A DNA stretch of 64,000 nt from assembly GCA_024225635.1 (NCBI GenBank), contig JAAEMK010000741.1, positions 1 to 64,000 on the forward strand. Direction: 5' to 3'. This document shows positions 56,501 to 64,000 of this stretch, one piece after another (positions within the stretch are counted from its first letter, which is position 1; every line of letters starts with the position of its first letter). A program made the position numbers and the translations under genes. The stretch comes from Desulfobacteraceae bacterium (GTDB taxonomy: Bacteria > Desulfobacterota > Desulfobacteria > Desulfobacterales > Desulfobacteraceae). The notes beneath the pieces were generated by a model, which saw only the letters and a program-made list of their open reading frames with translations, ran no database searches and had not been told where the DNA came from.

Positions 56501-57154
56501 AAGGAGGACTTGCAGGCATTCAGGATGCGCAGCAGCGAACGAATGCGCCACAAGAACCGGGCGGTCACCCTGTGGGATTATGAGCACCTGGTCCTGGATC
56601 TGTTCCCCGGGGTCCACAAAGTCAAATGCCTGAACCACACATCCCCCGGGTGTGAAGCCAGGCCCGGTCATGTGACCCTTGTGCTTATTCCGGATCTTTC
56701 CAACAGGAACAGCCGGTATCCCCTGCGTCCGGCGGTTACCCAGTCCGTACTGGAAAAGGTGGAAAAGGCCATGGCGAACCTTTGTTCCCCACAGGTCACG
56801 GTTCATGCGGTCAATCCATACTACGAGTCGATCCAGGTCGAGGGCCGGGTGTATTTTCACCCAGGATATGACCTGGGCCTATACCAGGAATGCCTGCACA
56901 GGGACATCCGGGAAGGATTGACCCCCTGGCTTTCCGGCAAGCCGGATATCCATTTCGGGGGCCGCATCCATAAGTCCGTTATCCTGAACCTGATCGAGGA
57001 GCTTCCCTATGTGGATTACATCACCGATTTCAGCATAAACCATTTTGCGGGACCCGGGGATGTGAGAATGGATGTGGAAGAGGTGGTCGCCCTGACATCC
57101 CGGTCCATTCTCGTTTCACACAACACGCACACCATTATGGGAGTCAAGCCATGA
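53534..57154 (+). CDS. Baseplate J-like protein (Afp11-like)
   Basis: This 1206-residue wedge protein has an N-terminal helical part (GIDDRDIIDLLAFAYKYSRHL). The C-terminal 250 residues have the gp6/J pattern (RMRHKNRAVTLWDYEHLVLD, then FPGVHKVKCLN, and VHAVNPYYESIQVEGRVYF). The middle is less conserved; a Pro/Lys-rich linker at about 640-700 (PPPAKRLPPLAVEKPGVG) separates two halves. It is one of the two largest baseplate components. Confidence 0.9.
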   Translation: MKPRDRKNPLQHDGLARPERFLPELDPGYAGIDDRDIIDLLAFAYKYSRHLRYYETVVQRKGEKVLPTGTWQELLVNEQLFFLAVMAKSSLAAFSRTFEKAAKKLTPGAEEAVWNKGMKDGYFAVAAVFTEVGQWPGKLPKSSRGYQDTMVYVRQMEEQAVQLLKLFQGSFPGDRELWDMLSKAFSDWDPGPPPNGMPGNEPAVDQKDQVRMLRRLFEAVQNLYSSIVLNAGKIIEEDLNNPGHQAHVGLLLSFLHLFAHSLDQLNGFTGRHLDFYLKDILKLVPGDRKPDQAHLIFEPAKGIKRHQLPSGTAFKGGKDTDKTERIYELSDNTVITRAYVKSLKNIYVEFNRDTGPPALAGVHMGVAADTRDGQGEALKEDDPKWQGFGNANYPFAPLGFAVSSPLLRLKQGDRTIKLEFFVDDIEGLKKTFAKAFSNATGSVVELPPLFSGYIYSEKGWIAASPALSVETGEKKLIFLFQLGMGAPGIVDYNPSKSGDDPALPAAWPLIKLLLHQEQYPMALNTLGKIQIAKLHIHVKVGNVTDLVLQNDLSTVKPSKPFPPFGPLPRPGSRFHVGSHEIFAKPLTQISIAWDWVDAPKDLGSWFMGYTDKGFKYKADIEIRKDHQWTSLAKDSALSVEAAPPPAKRLPPLAVEKPGVGVEKSIKIDPGLLPRSMQPKKTGVMREPPKELETEKPKEGIPQFINEFTLPVTGYTADYDAESFTELSGTLGRGGIRFTLTEPLFAFGHKEYGKLHSKAVAASITDPESTLLNELQLPYTPIFENLRLGYCASHTFDLSMAQPLLDIILLHPFGFDKKPAPVLLPDYDGEGYLVIGLKDLVPPQNLSLLVQFAEGSADPFISRPDTVAWACLTASGWTDLTPREILRDTTLGFLQSGMIEFSLPEGMTGKNSVMPTGTHWLRVKVSNNTTALNDLISIRAQAGMAVYKDTGAAGSHLSTALPPASIAKFLVRDKAVKSVTQPFASSGGRQKEDLQAFRMRSSERMRHKNRAVTLWDYEHLVLDLFPGVHKVKCLNHTSPGCEARPGHVTLVLIPDLSNRNSRYPLRPAVTQSVLEKVEKAMANLCSPQVTVHAVNPYYESIQVEGRVYFHPGYDLGLYQECLHRDIREGLTPWLSGKPDIHFGGRIHKSVILNLIEELPYVDYITDFSINHFAGPGDVRMDVEEVVALTSRSILVSHNTHTIMGVKP

Positions 57155-59730
57155 GCAGCCCCATTACCTGGAACTACAAAGCCCTCCTGGAAAAAGGGGT
57201 CGAGCTGATCGAGCAATTCTCCAGTGACCACTGGACCGATTATAATGTCCATGATCCCGGCATCGCGACAATGGAGTTTCTCTGTTACGCCCTTACGGAT
57301 CTTGCGTCCCGGACAGGGCTTCCCCTGACCGGGCTTCTGGCGGAAAGGGCGGGAGACCGTGTGGTCCTTGGGGGAAATTTCCCACCGGCCCATAAGATCC
57401 TGCCACCCGGTCCCGTGACCCTCTTGGATTACCGCCGCCTGCTCATGGATATCCCGGGTGTGAGAAATGCATGGATAAAAAGCGTGACCGGCGCCCATGC
57501 CCCTGTTTACGCCCTGCCCGGGGAGGGCAAACTCGGATTCGAGGGCGAGCCGGAAGAACGTATGGAGTTCAAGGGCTTTTACAGCGTGGATGTCGAATTT
57601 TCAAAGACACTCCCCCGGGGGGAAACAGAGGGACTGCTCCTTAAGGTTCGCAACACCTTGATGGGCAATCGAAACCTTTGCGAGGATTTCGCCCGCATAA
57701 GGGAAGTGCCCATTGAGGAGATCGGCATCTGCGCCGATCTGGAGCTTTCCCCTGAAACCAATGTGGACCGGCTGGCGGCAGAGCTGATTTACGCCATGGA
57801 TATGTTTATCTCTCCGGATCTAAGGAGGTATACGTTAAAAGAAATGCTCGACATAGGGAAAACGGTTGAGGAGATCTTTGACGCTCCCCTGCCCCGCCAC
57901 GGATTCATCCTGGACAATGATCTTAAAAAGAGCAACCCCCCCGATGAATTGCACGGTTCCGATTTTGTCCGGCGACTGATGGATATTCCCGGGATAATCG
58001 CCGTCAAAAGGCTGCTGTTCACCACCCATATCGACAATACGGTTCAAAACCGGGACATGTCCGCGGTGGTGACCCTGACAAAAGACCATGCCTTGCGGTT
58101 TTCCATGGAAAAATCAAGATTGAGATTCCTCAAGGAAGGTGTCCCCTATGTATATGATCCCCCGGCCATGGAAAATCACCTTTCCCGGCTCCGGGCAAAA
58201 AACTACCAGGCACCCATTGCCCCGGGGGACCTGACCCCGAAACCGCCTCGGCCCATGACGGTGGACGTGGCCGGATATACCTCGATCCAGCACCATTACC
58301 CCCGCAACTTCGGCATCGGGCCCGAGGGCCTTCCCGGCATTGTCCCTCCGGGTCGAAAAGCTGCGGCAAAACAGTTCAAGGCGTTTCTCCTGCTGTTCGA
58401 GCAGTTCATGGCCGACTATACGGCCCAGTTGAAATTCGCCCCCCGCCTGCTCTCCCCCGCCCCCCTGGAAAAAAGCTTTGCCCACTCCCTTCCAACGGAT
58501 GTTCCGGACTTTGACACCCTGATTTCAGATGCAAAGGCCATCGCCGGATATTATGAGGACAAGGAACGGTTCCATGACCGGCGCAACCGCTTCCTGGATC
58601 ACCTGCTTTCCCGGTTTGCCGAGCAGTACCGGGAATACACCATGCTCCTTGAAACCATCTACGGCCCATCCTCCATGGAACTTCTCATGAAGGACAAGGA
58701 ACGGCTGCTGACCCACTTTCCCGAATTGAGCCGCGCGCGCTTTCTGGCCTGGGATTACACCGGCACAAGCAGGGAACGAAAAATGTCCGGCCTGGAACAG
58801 AATCTTCGCATCCTTTTGGGATACAGCAGTGAAACCTATCTGTCCGCCGCCGAGGAGACCCGCTTCACAATATTCGAACCGGACGACGGCACGGAGCATC
58901 CGGGCAAAAGGTTCCGGATACTGAATGAAAATGGGGAGATCCTTCTTACCGGCACGGGAAAATATTTTTCAAGGGACAAGATGCGCCGGGACATGAAACA
59001 GATGGTCATGCTCGGGCTTTCAAAAACCAACTACCGGGTTCTTCAGGAGGATTCCGGCCAGTGGCGTTTTTCCCTGCACAACACGGAAGGCGCAATGATC
59101 GCCGAAAACAGGGCCGGTTTCGATACCGGAGAAAACGCAGGCAAAGCCATGGAAGCCTGCGTGCCGTACCTGAAATCCATACTCTCGGAAGAGCGCCTGT
59201 TCATCCTGGAACATATCCTCCTGCGGCCCTATGCCTCCGACCGGATTGACGAGGCGGTTCATTACAGCCGGGAAAACGACGAGCGCTACCTTCTGGCCAC
59301 CTGTTTTGACGACAATGATACGGACTGCGGCAACGGCGACGCCTACTCCTTCCGCACCACCGTGGTCATGCCCGCCTGGCCCGAAAGATTCAGGGAGATG
59401 AGCTTCAGGAACTATCTTGATCGATTTATCAGGCAACAGACCCCGGCGCACATCTATACCCGGATCTGCTGGGTTTCAAAGGCGCATATGGATGCCTTTG
59501 AAGATGCCTTTTCCACGTGGAAGGCCCTGCTGCCCCTTAAAAACCGGCCGGGGCGCATGGAAGATTACCTGTCGGCACTGGAACAGCTGGTCAAGCTGTG
59601 GCGCACGCTCCGGAACGTGTATCCCCGGGCGCACCTTTACGACTGCCACGAAAATCAAGATATAACACCAACGGTTCTGGGGAGATCCGCCCTGGGAGAA
59701 ACAGATGGAGTGAACCATGATCAAGAGTGA
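57151..59730 (+). CDS. Second large baseplate protein (Afp12-like)
   Basis: The 859-residue product opens with LLEKGVELIEQFSSDHWTDY and NVHDPGIATMEFLCYALTDL, an N-terminal motif shared with J-type wedge proteins in eCIS. The rest is unlike the preceding gene. It lies where Afp12 lies in reference loci. Its start overlaps the previous stop by four bases, and its end overlaps the following gene by 14 bases. Confidence 0.85.
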   Translation: MSSPITWNYKALLEKGVELIEQFSSDHWTDYNVHDPGIATMEFLCYALTDLASRTGLPLTGLLAERAGDRVVLGGNFPPAHKILPPGPVTLLDYRRLLMDIPGVRNAWIKSVTGAHAPVYALPGEGKLGFEGEPEERMEFKGFYSVDVEFSKTLPRGETEGLLLKVRNTLMGNRNLCEDFARIREVPIEEIGICADLELSPETNVDRLAAELIYAMDMFISPDLRRYTLKEMLDIGKTVEEIFDAPLPRHGFILDNDLKKSNPPDELHGSDFVRRLMDIPGIIAVKRLLFTTHIDNTVQNRDMSAVVTLTKDHALRFSMEKSRLRFLKEGVPYVYDPPAMENHLSRLRAKNYQAPIAPGDLTPKPPRPMTVDVAGYTSIQHHYPRNFGIGPEGLPGIVPPGRKAAAKQFKAFLLLFEQFMADYTAQLKFAPRLLSPAPLEKSFAHSLPTDVPDFDTLISDAKAIAGYYEDKERFHDRRNRFLDHLLSRFAEQYREYTMLLETIYGPSSMELLMKDKERLLTHFPELSRARFLAWDYTGTSRERKMSGLEQNLRILLGYSSETYLSAAEETRFTIFEPDDGTEHPGKRFRILNENGEILLTGTGKYFSRDKMRRDMKQMVMLGLSKTNYRVLQEDSGQWRFSLHNTEGAMIAENRAGFDTGENAGKAMEACVPYLKSILSEERLFILEHILLRPYASDRIDEAVHYSRENDERYLLATCFDDNDTDCGNGDAYSFRTTVVMPAWPERFREMSFRNYLDRFIRQQTPAHIYTRICWVSKAHMDAFEDAFSTWKALLPLKNRPGRMEDYLSALEQLVKLWRTLRNVYPRAHLYDCHENQDITPTVLGRSALGETDGVNHDQE

Positions 59731-62700
59731 GCAATATCCGTTCTTTCAGCCCAATCAAGTTATTTCCGATGAAATAATAAACCAGATTCCAGGCCATCTG
59801 GAACCCAAGGATAGGGCCATATGCAAGCATGGGATCGGCCGGGGCATTGTCTGCGGCTTTGAACTTTCCCTCCAGCCCAAAGCCGTGATTTTGAACAAGG
59901 GTACGGGGCTTACTTCGGAAGGGTTTCTTGTCTCCATTGAAAGTCCCCTGACCTTCCGTTTTGCACGCTCCTTCACGCCAAAGGCAACCTACCCGCCGTT
60001 TCAAAAAGCCGACGGCAGCGGGACCATTGAGCTTTTGGAACTGCTCCCGGGAAAGCCTGAAAATGATGATGTTTTTTCCCCTGTTGCAGACCTGGATCTT
60101 TCCCTTTATGTGGTGATCCTTTACCTGGATGCGTTCCAGGAGGATCTGACCACCTGCCTTCCCGACCATTGTGACAACCAGGGCGCATTGAACCGCCTTT
60201 CCTGGTACGCCCTGCTGATAAGGCGCACCCATGCCCTGGAGATCATCAAGGCACAAGACGGAAGGCTCGGCAAGGCAATGATGGAAAATGAAGTCACCGC
60301 CATTCTCCATGCAGGGTACGATCAGAAAAACCTGGTGCTTGCAAAACCGCTTTTAACCAGCAGCAACCTCACGGCCTATTCAAAGCTCACGGCAAACTAC
60401 AGTTCGGTGTGCCGGAAGGAGATGGAGCGGTTTGTTACAGCGTTCAAGGCGGCATATAAATGTTACCGGAACATTCTGGAAGAAGAGGACATCTCCCTTG
60501 TGATCCAGTCGCTCTTCAGCAGTTTCCAGTCCATGAAGAACGGAAAAGGCCTGCAATACTTCTGGGATTTCCTGGACGACCTGTTCCATGCATTCAATGA
60601 ATTTCTGGAAAAGGCTTTCACCCTGACGGAAAAATGCGGGACCGGACAGGGCTTATTCAGCCACCATCTTTTTATCGGTCCGGGCAAGGAGACGACCGGG
60701 TGCAGACCCACGATTTTCCGTCACTTCTTCACCCCTGCCCGGAAGGACGAATTTTACGGCAGCCGCAGCCGGGAGGTGCTTTTCCTGTTCCGGCGGATCA
60801 CTGTGATGATAACAAATTTCAAATGGCGGCCGGAGCTCACGACCCTGCGCCTGACACCGGATTACATGGGAAAACAACTTTCCCGGCGGGGCGTGGGCTA
60901 TTACTACGATTTCCACAACGTAAGCAGTTACTGGAGTGTTGATGCCGCAAGGCGCTGCCAGGGTTCCCTGTTGCCCACATACCACAGGCAAGGCGATGAA
61001 CTTCTGGAACAAACACTGATCGACTGTAACCATGCCCGGGTGGAAGGGCATATGTACCGGGGCAAGGAAAAGGTCATCAAAGAACTCGAAGCCCTTCGGA
61101 AAAAGTACAACCTGATTTTCAATATCAAGTGCCTGGATCTCGGTGACGTCCCGGAGTTCAGCAGCGGCGGATGCAGCATTGAAAGCCTTAGGATTCTCTA
61201 CGAAATAGCACGGCTCGATATCATCTGTTTCCTGGAAGACAAAATTCGATTCCTGAGTTCCGTTATAAAGCAGGACCTGGAATTCGACACCCCGGAAGAG
61301 GAGCGAGAGGAGCGGGAAGCCGAGAAAAAACCCACCCGTATCGAAAAGGCCCAGAAACTTAATTACCTGGATGTTATCGATTTCACCCGGAACAGTTTTT
61401 TCGAAACCCAAGTTCGCATTGCCGGGAGCAAAAAAACCGCCGTGCCCCCGCAGGCAGCGGCAGCCCCTTTCACGGAAAGGATTGTGGAAGATGCCGCCCC
61501 GGCTTCCCTTGAAATGGAAGTGCCTGGCGCCGGTCCCAGCCCCATCAAGGGCTTTTCGCCGTTTATCGGGCGCAAGGAGAGCCGGTTTGAAAAGGAATTC
61601 GAGGAGACCGATCTTGCAAAGGAGACCGTTCCCACGGGCGTGAAGGAGATCGTGGACCGCATCAAACCCATCACCCGGAAGCCTGCGGCGGAACCCTTCG
61701 AGGCAACCTTTATTCCAACGGCCGGACCAAAGGAAAAAGAGACGCCGGTGGAAGAGGACAGCACCTCCTTTGTGATCAAGGCAAAGGAGATCGCCTTTGC
61801 TTTTCCCAAAACACCGGTAACGGAATACCCCGCTTATCCCAAGCCGGTCCTGGGGGACCGCCTGCTCCAGGAGATCATCGGCAGGTTGACCCGGCTCCTG
61901 GAAGAACTCCCTGACGAGGTGCACGATTACGACGGAGACACCGTCAACGAGGCCTATGATGAGATCAAGGACAAGGCCCTCTCCCTCAAGGATATCATCG
62001 AAGATCTTCTGGGTGATCCGAACTACCAGGTTTTGGGGGTTGAATACGCCCTGATTTCAGAACTCCTGGAAATAGCAGACGCATGCCTTGCAGGCCGCCT
62101 GGGAACCATCGCGAACATGCATGGCCGGGAGTGGCTGGCAGCCGAGAACTCCGGCATTCTTTCAGAATACATAAAAAGGCACCCCGGCATACACCACTGC
62201 GCAGGCGTACATCTTCCGGGGACACTTGTCCTTGTCAGCGGGTATATCGACAAGGTCAAGGAGACCCGCCGTATCAAAAAGCTGACGCGCCCCCTCTTCA
62301 CCAGGGCCCCCCTTGCCGTGTACAACAACCTGCGGGGCAATATATACGAGAACATGCTGAGAACGGCAGGCCACTTCAACCTGAAGGCGTTTCGCTGGAA
62401 CAAGCTGATCCGGAAGGAGAGGATCAAGGCGGACATTTCAAAGCGCCCCCCGGCCCCCGTACCTGCCGTCACCCTTGAGAAAAAGCGAAGCGTGCTCCTG
62501 GACGGATTGATCCGGACCATTGAATCGGCGGATGAAGAGGAGATAATCCTGTTCGACTTCTGCCACGACTATGTCTGCTGCAGCGAATGTTCGGAGATCA
62601 AATATGTGGTGCTGGCGGAACTGAAACTCTACCTGCCAAAGGTGGCGTTCTGTGCCAATGACACGGAAAGCTATGCCTTTGGTGTTTTTCCGGAAAAAGG

Positions 62701-64000
62701 TGTCCTCACCGGAAGCGGTGTAAAAAAAGTTGCGGAAACCTATTACTTCGTACCGGCGGACAGTTCGGTGGGGGAACAGATCTTCACCTACAAGATCGGC
62801 GGGCGGGAGATCCAGCTGGTGGCCAATGTGTTTGCCCATCCGACCGCCGGCTTTTCATATGAGGTTCAGGAGATCGACAGCCAGGCCGCCGTTGTCGCCT
62901 TTGACAACCTTTCCACGGACGGGGAAACCTTCCACTGGGAGTTCGGCGACGGCCACACCTCCGTGGATCACTCACCGGTGCATACCTTCAGCCTCCTTGA
63001 AGGAAACACCTTCAAGGTTGTCCTTACCGCCAAAAATGAAGGGTGCGAACATCAATTCGAAATGGAGTTGTCCCTTATCCCCATCACATTTTTCATAGAA
63101 GAGCACAGGGACAGTTTCTGCATCGATGATGGTTTTGCCTATCCGCTGTCCATGGAGCCTCCCGGCGGTGTGCTCACCGGTGACGGAATTGAAACGGACG
63201 ATAATACCTTTCATCCCGACAGGATACTTCTAAAGGACGCCTTAAACAAAACCGTGACCCTCAAGTACGCTGTGGCCAACCAGGTGGCGGTAACAAAGGC
63301 CGTTGTGTTTGCCAAACCACAGGCGGCGTTTTCCACCAAGATTGCGGACAGCGCGGAAACAAGTACAGTCATCCTGTTCACCAATGACACAGATAACGCC
63401 ACAGCCTATTTATGGGAGTTTGGGGACGGTGAATCCTCCACACTGGAAAATCCCACCCATACCTACAAACTGGGGGATCAAACCAATTTCAATGTAAGGC
63501 TCACCGCAGACAACGGCCCCTGCCGGTCCGTCCTCGAAAAAGAGCTGGACCTGAGCCCATTGATCTTTAAAATGGTTTCCGAAACCACCATATTCTGCGA
63601 GTCCGACGAAACAGCCTATGAGCTCACGGCTTCGCCCCCGGGCGGGATAATCACGGGTCCCGGCCTTATTGGCAACAGCTTTGTTCCGGCGTCGGTGGAT
63701 CTCGGCGACCTGAGCAGCAAGACCATTACCCTGGTCTATACCGTGGGGGCAAGAACCGCCACACTCAGGGCAACGGTCCACAGGGTTCCGGTCCTGGCCT
63801 TCACCCAGGTAATGAGTGCAACGTCAAATGGTGTAACCGTGTCGTTCAACAATAAATCCAGGTTTGCAAGTACATATTTATGGGATTTCGGCGACGGCAG
63901 TGAGCCCATTAAAGGATTCAGTGTAAGCCATTTCTACACCAGGGAGGGGGCCTTCAATGTGAGGCTCACGGGCACAAACTTCGGCTGCCTGAATGAACTT
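59717..64000 (+). CDS. Giant PKD-repeat protein, probable eCIS fibre (partial)
   Basis: The frame stays open from the ATG at 59717 (GGAG six bases upstream) to the window end, 1428 codons. Residues 1-480 form a mostly helical part (starting SEQYPFFQPNQVISDEIIN). Residues 480-700 include a Pro/Glu/Lys-rich linker (KPAAEPFEATFIPTAGPKEK). A second helical part follows to about 930, then a Cys-rich motif (FDFCHDYVCCSECSEI). From about 975 a composite repeat of about 158 residues recurs three times: an FC-D module followed by a PKD domain (FGDG near residues 1075, 1235, 1389). PKD domains suggest an extended, extracellular, ligand- or cell-binding part. Confidence 0.88.
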   Translation, partial: MIKSEQYPFFQPNQVISDEIINQIPGHLEPKDRAICKHGIGRGIVCGFELSLQPKAVILNKGTGLTSEGFLVSIESPLTFRFARSFTPKATYPPFQKADGSGTIELLELLPGKPENDDVFSPVADLDLSLYVVILYLDAFQEDLTTCLPDHCDNQGALNRLSWYALLIRRTHALEIIKAQDGRLGKAMMENEVTAILHAGYDQKNLVLAKPLLTSSNLTAYSKLTANYSSVCRKEMERFVTAFKAAYKCYRNILEEEDISLVIQSLFSSFQSMKNGKGLQYFWDFLDDLFHAFNEFLEKAFTLTEKCGTGQGLFSHHLFIGPGKETTGCRPTIFRHFFTPARKDEFYGSRSREVLFLFRRITVMITNFKWRPELTTLRLTPDYMGKQLSRRGVGYYYDFHNVSSYWSVDAARRCQGSLLPTYHRQGDELLEQTLIDCNHARVEGHMYRGKEKVIKELEALRKKYNLIFNIKCLDLGDVPEFSSGGCSIESLRILYEIARLDIICFLEDKIRFLSSVIKQDLEFDTPEEEREEREAEKKPTRIEKAQKLNYLDVIDFTRNSFFETQVRIAGSKKTAVPPQAAAAPFTERIVEDAAPASLEMEVPGAGPSPIKGFSPFIGRKESRFEKEFEETDLAKETVPTGVKEIVDRIKPITRKPAAEPFEATFIPTAGPKEKETPVEEDSTSFVIKAKEIAFAFPKTPVTEYPAYPKPVLGDRLLQEIIGRLTRLLEELPDEVHDYDGDTVNEAYDEIKDKALSLKDIIEDLLGDPNYQVLGVEYALISELLEIADACLAGRLGTIANMHGREWLAAENSGILSEYIKRHPGIHHCAGVHLPGTLVLVSGYIDKVKETRRIKKLTRPLFTRAPLAVYNNLRGNIYENMLRTAGHFNLKAFRWNKLIRKERIKADISKRPPAPVPAVTLEKKRSVLLDGLIRTIESADEEEIILFDFCHDYVCCSECSEIKYVVLAELKLYLPKVAFCANDTESYAFGVFPEKGVLTGSGVKKVAETYYFVPADSSVGEQIFTYKIGGREIQLVANVFAHPTAGFSYEVQEIDSQAAVVAFDNLSTDGETFHWEFGDGHTSVDHSPVHTFSLLEGNTFKVVLTAKNEGCEHQFEMELSLIPITFFIEEHRDSFCIDDGFAYPLSMEPPGGVLTGDGIETDDNTFHPDRILLKDALNKTVTLKYAVANQVAVTKAVVFAKPQAAFSTKIADSAETSTVILFTNDTDNATAYLWEFGDGESSTLENPTHTYKLGDQTNFNVRLTADNGPCRSVLEKELDLSPLIFKMVSETTIFCESDETAYELTASPPGGIITGPGLIGNSFVPASVDLGDLSSKTITLVYTVGARTATLRATVHRVPVLAFTQVMSATSNGVTVSFNNKSRFASTYLWDFGDGSEPIKGFSVSHFYTREGAFNVRLTGTNFGCLNEL

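Noticed and set aside
60653-61924. A 423-codon frame on the minus strand opposite the PKD protein.
   Set aside because: The plus strand is open through the whole region with good domain evidence; the minus frame has none and lies against the operon direction.
45451-64000. Remnant prophage or classical type VI secretion cluster.
   Set aside because: No capsid, terminase or portal genes, and no TssJ, TssL or TssM membrane genes, are visible. DUF4255, DUF5908 and LysM adaptor genes point to eCIS. The right end is not in the window, so this is provisional.

Overview
The window looks like chromosomal DNA from an anaerobic, probably sulfate-reducing deltaproteobacterium (Desulfobacterota, Desulfobacteraceae-like). 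The reasons are a lactate permease / D-lactate dehydrogenase / pyruvate:ferredoxin oxidoreductase operon, ferredoxin-linked indolepyruvate oxidoreductase, a TRAP transporter, a citramalate route to isoleucine, and two families of short GGGGAC-ended repeats. Most genes are GC-rich. Three stretches are clearly more AT-rich: about 17.1-18.1 kb, 18.6-21.0 kb and 30.1-31.9 kb. I see no rRNA, tRNA or CRISPR array.

Layout. 0-0.3 kb: end of an ABC ATPase gene. 0.3-7.1 kb (minus strand): TrpR-family regulator, iorA, iorB, a phenylacetate-CoA-ligase-like gene and dctP-dctQ-dctM, which read as an uptake and oxidation unit for aryl-keto or arylacetic acids. 7.3-9.3 kb: an orphan ParM-like actin joined to larB. 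9.3-9.5 kb: ten copies of a GGGGACAGAT repeat. 9.5-16.9 kb: an ilvD-ilvB-ilvN-cimA-leuA operon behind a full transcription attenuator with a 27-residue leader peptide rich in Ile, Val and Leu. 16.9-21.5 kb: a mosaic island with two putative peptidoglycan-hydrolase genes, each paired with a lipoprotein gene, bracketed by leuA fragments and transposase fragments. 21.5-23.7 kb: a MATE transporter and a PEP-CTERM protein. 23.8-29.8 kb (minus): a complete peptide-type ABC transporter. 30.1-31.9 kb: a lone lipoprotein. 32.1-36.2 kb (minus): a hybrid sensor kinase and an NtrC-type sigma-54 activator. These are divergent from a lactate oxidation operon (36.6-44.7 kb) that has a near-consensus sigma-54 promoter. 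44.7-45.2 kb: repeats and a small Dabb protein. 45.4 kb to the window end: an extracellular contractile injection system (eCIS) locus.

How the parts work together. Lactate enters through LldP, is oxidised by the GlcD/GlcF-type dehydrogenase, and the pyruvate is split by Por to acetyl-CoA, CO2 and reduced ferredoxin. The kinase/activator pair next door is the obvious controller. The ilv-cimA-leuA operon supplies branched-chain amino-acid precursors and is tuned by ribosome stalling at branched-chain codons. The eCIS locus encodes, in order, a DUF4255 (Afp16/Pvc16-like) protein, an unknown protein, one sheath, two tube proteins, DUF5908, a LysM tube-baseplate adaptor, a VgrG-like spike, a PAAR tip, a gp25-like protein, two large baseplate proteins and a very long PKD-repeat protein that runs off the window. 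Tape-measure and AAA+ ATPase genes are not seen and would be expected downstream.

The observation most worth following is the island after leuA. An effector/immunity-like pair lies between intact leuA and a nearly identical, internally deleted leuA fragment. That fragment is joined base-to-base to a transposase fragment, and a second copy of the same transposase segment lies beyond a second effector/immunity-like pair. Each pair is therefore bracketed by direct repeats, as expected if cassettes are gained and lost by recombination.
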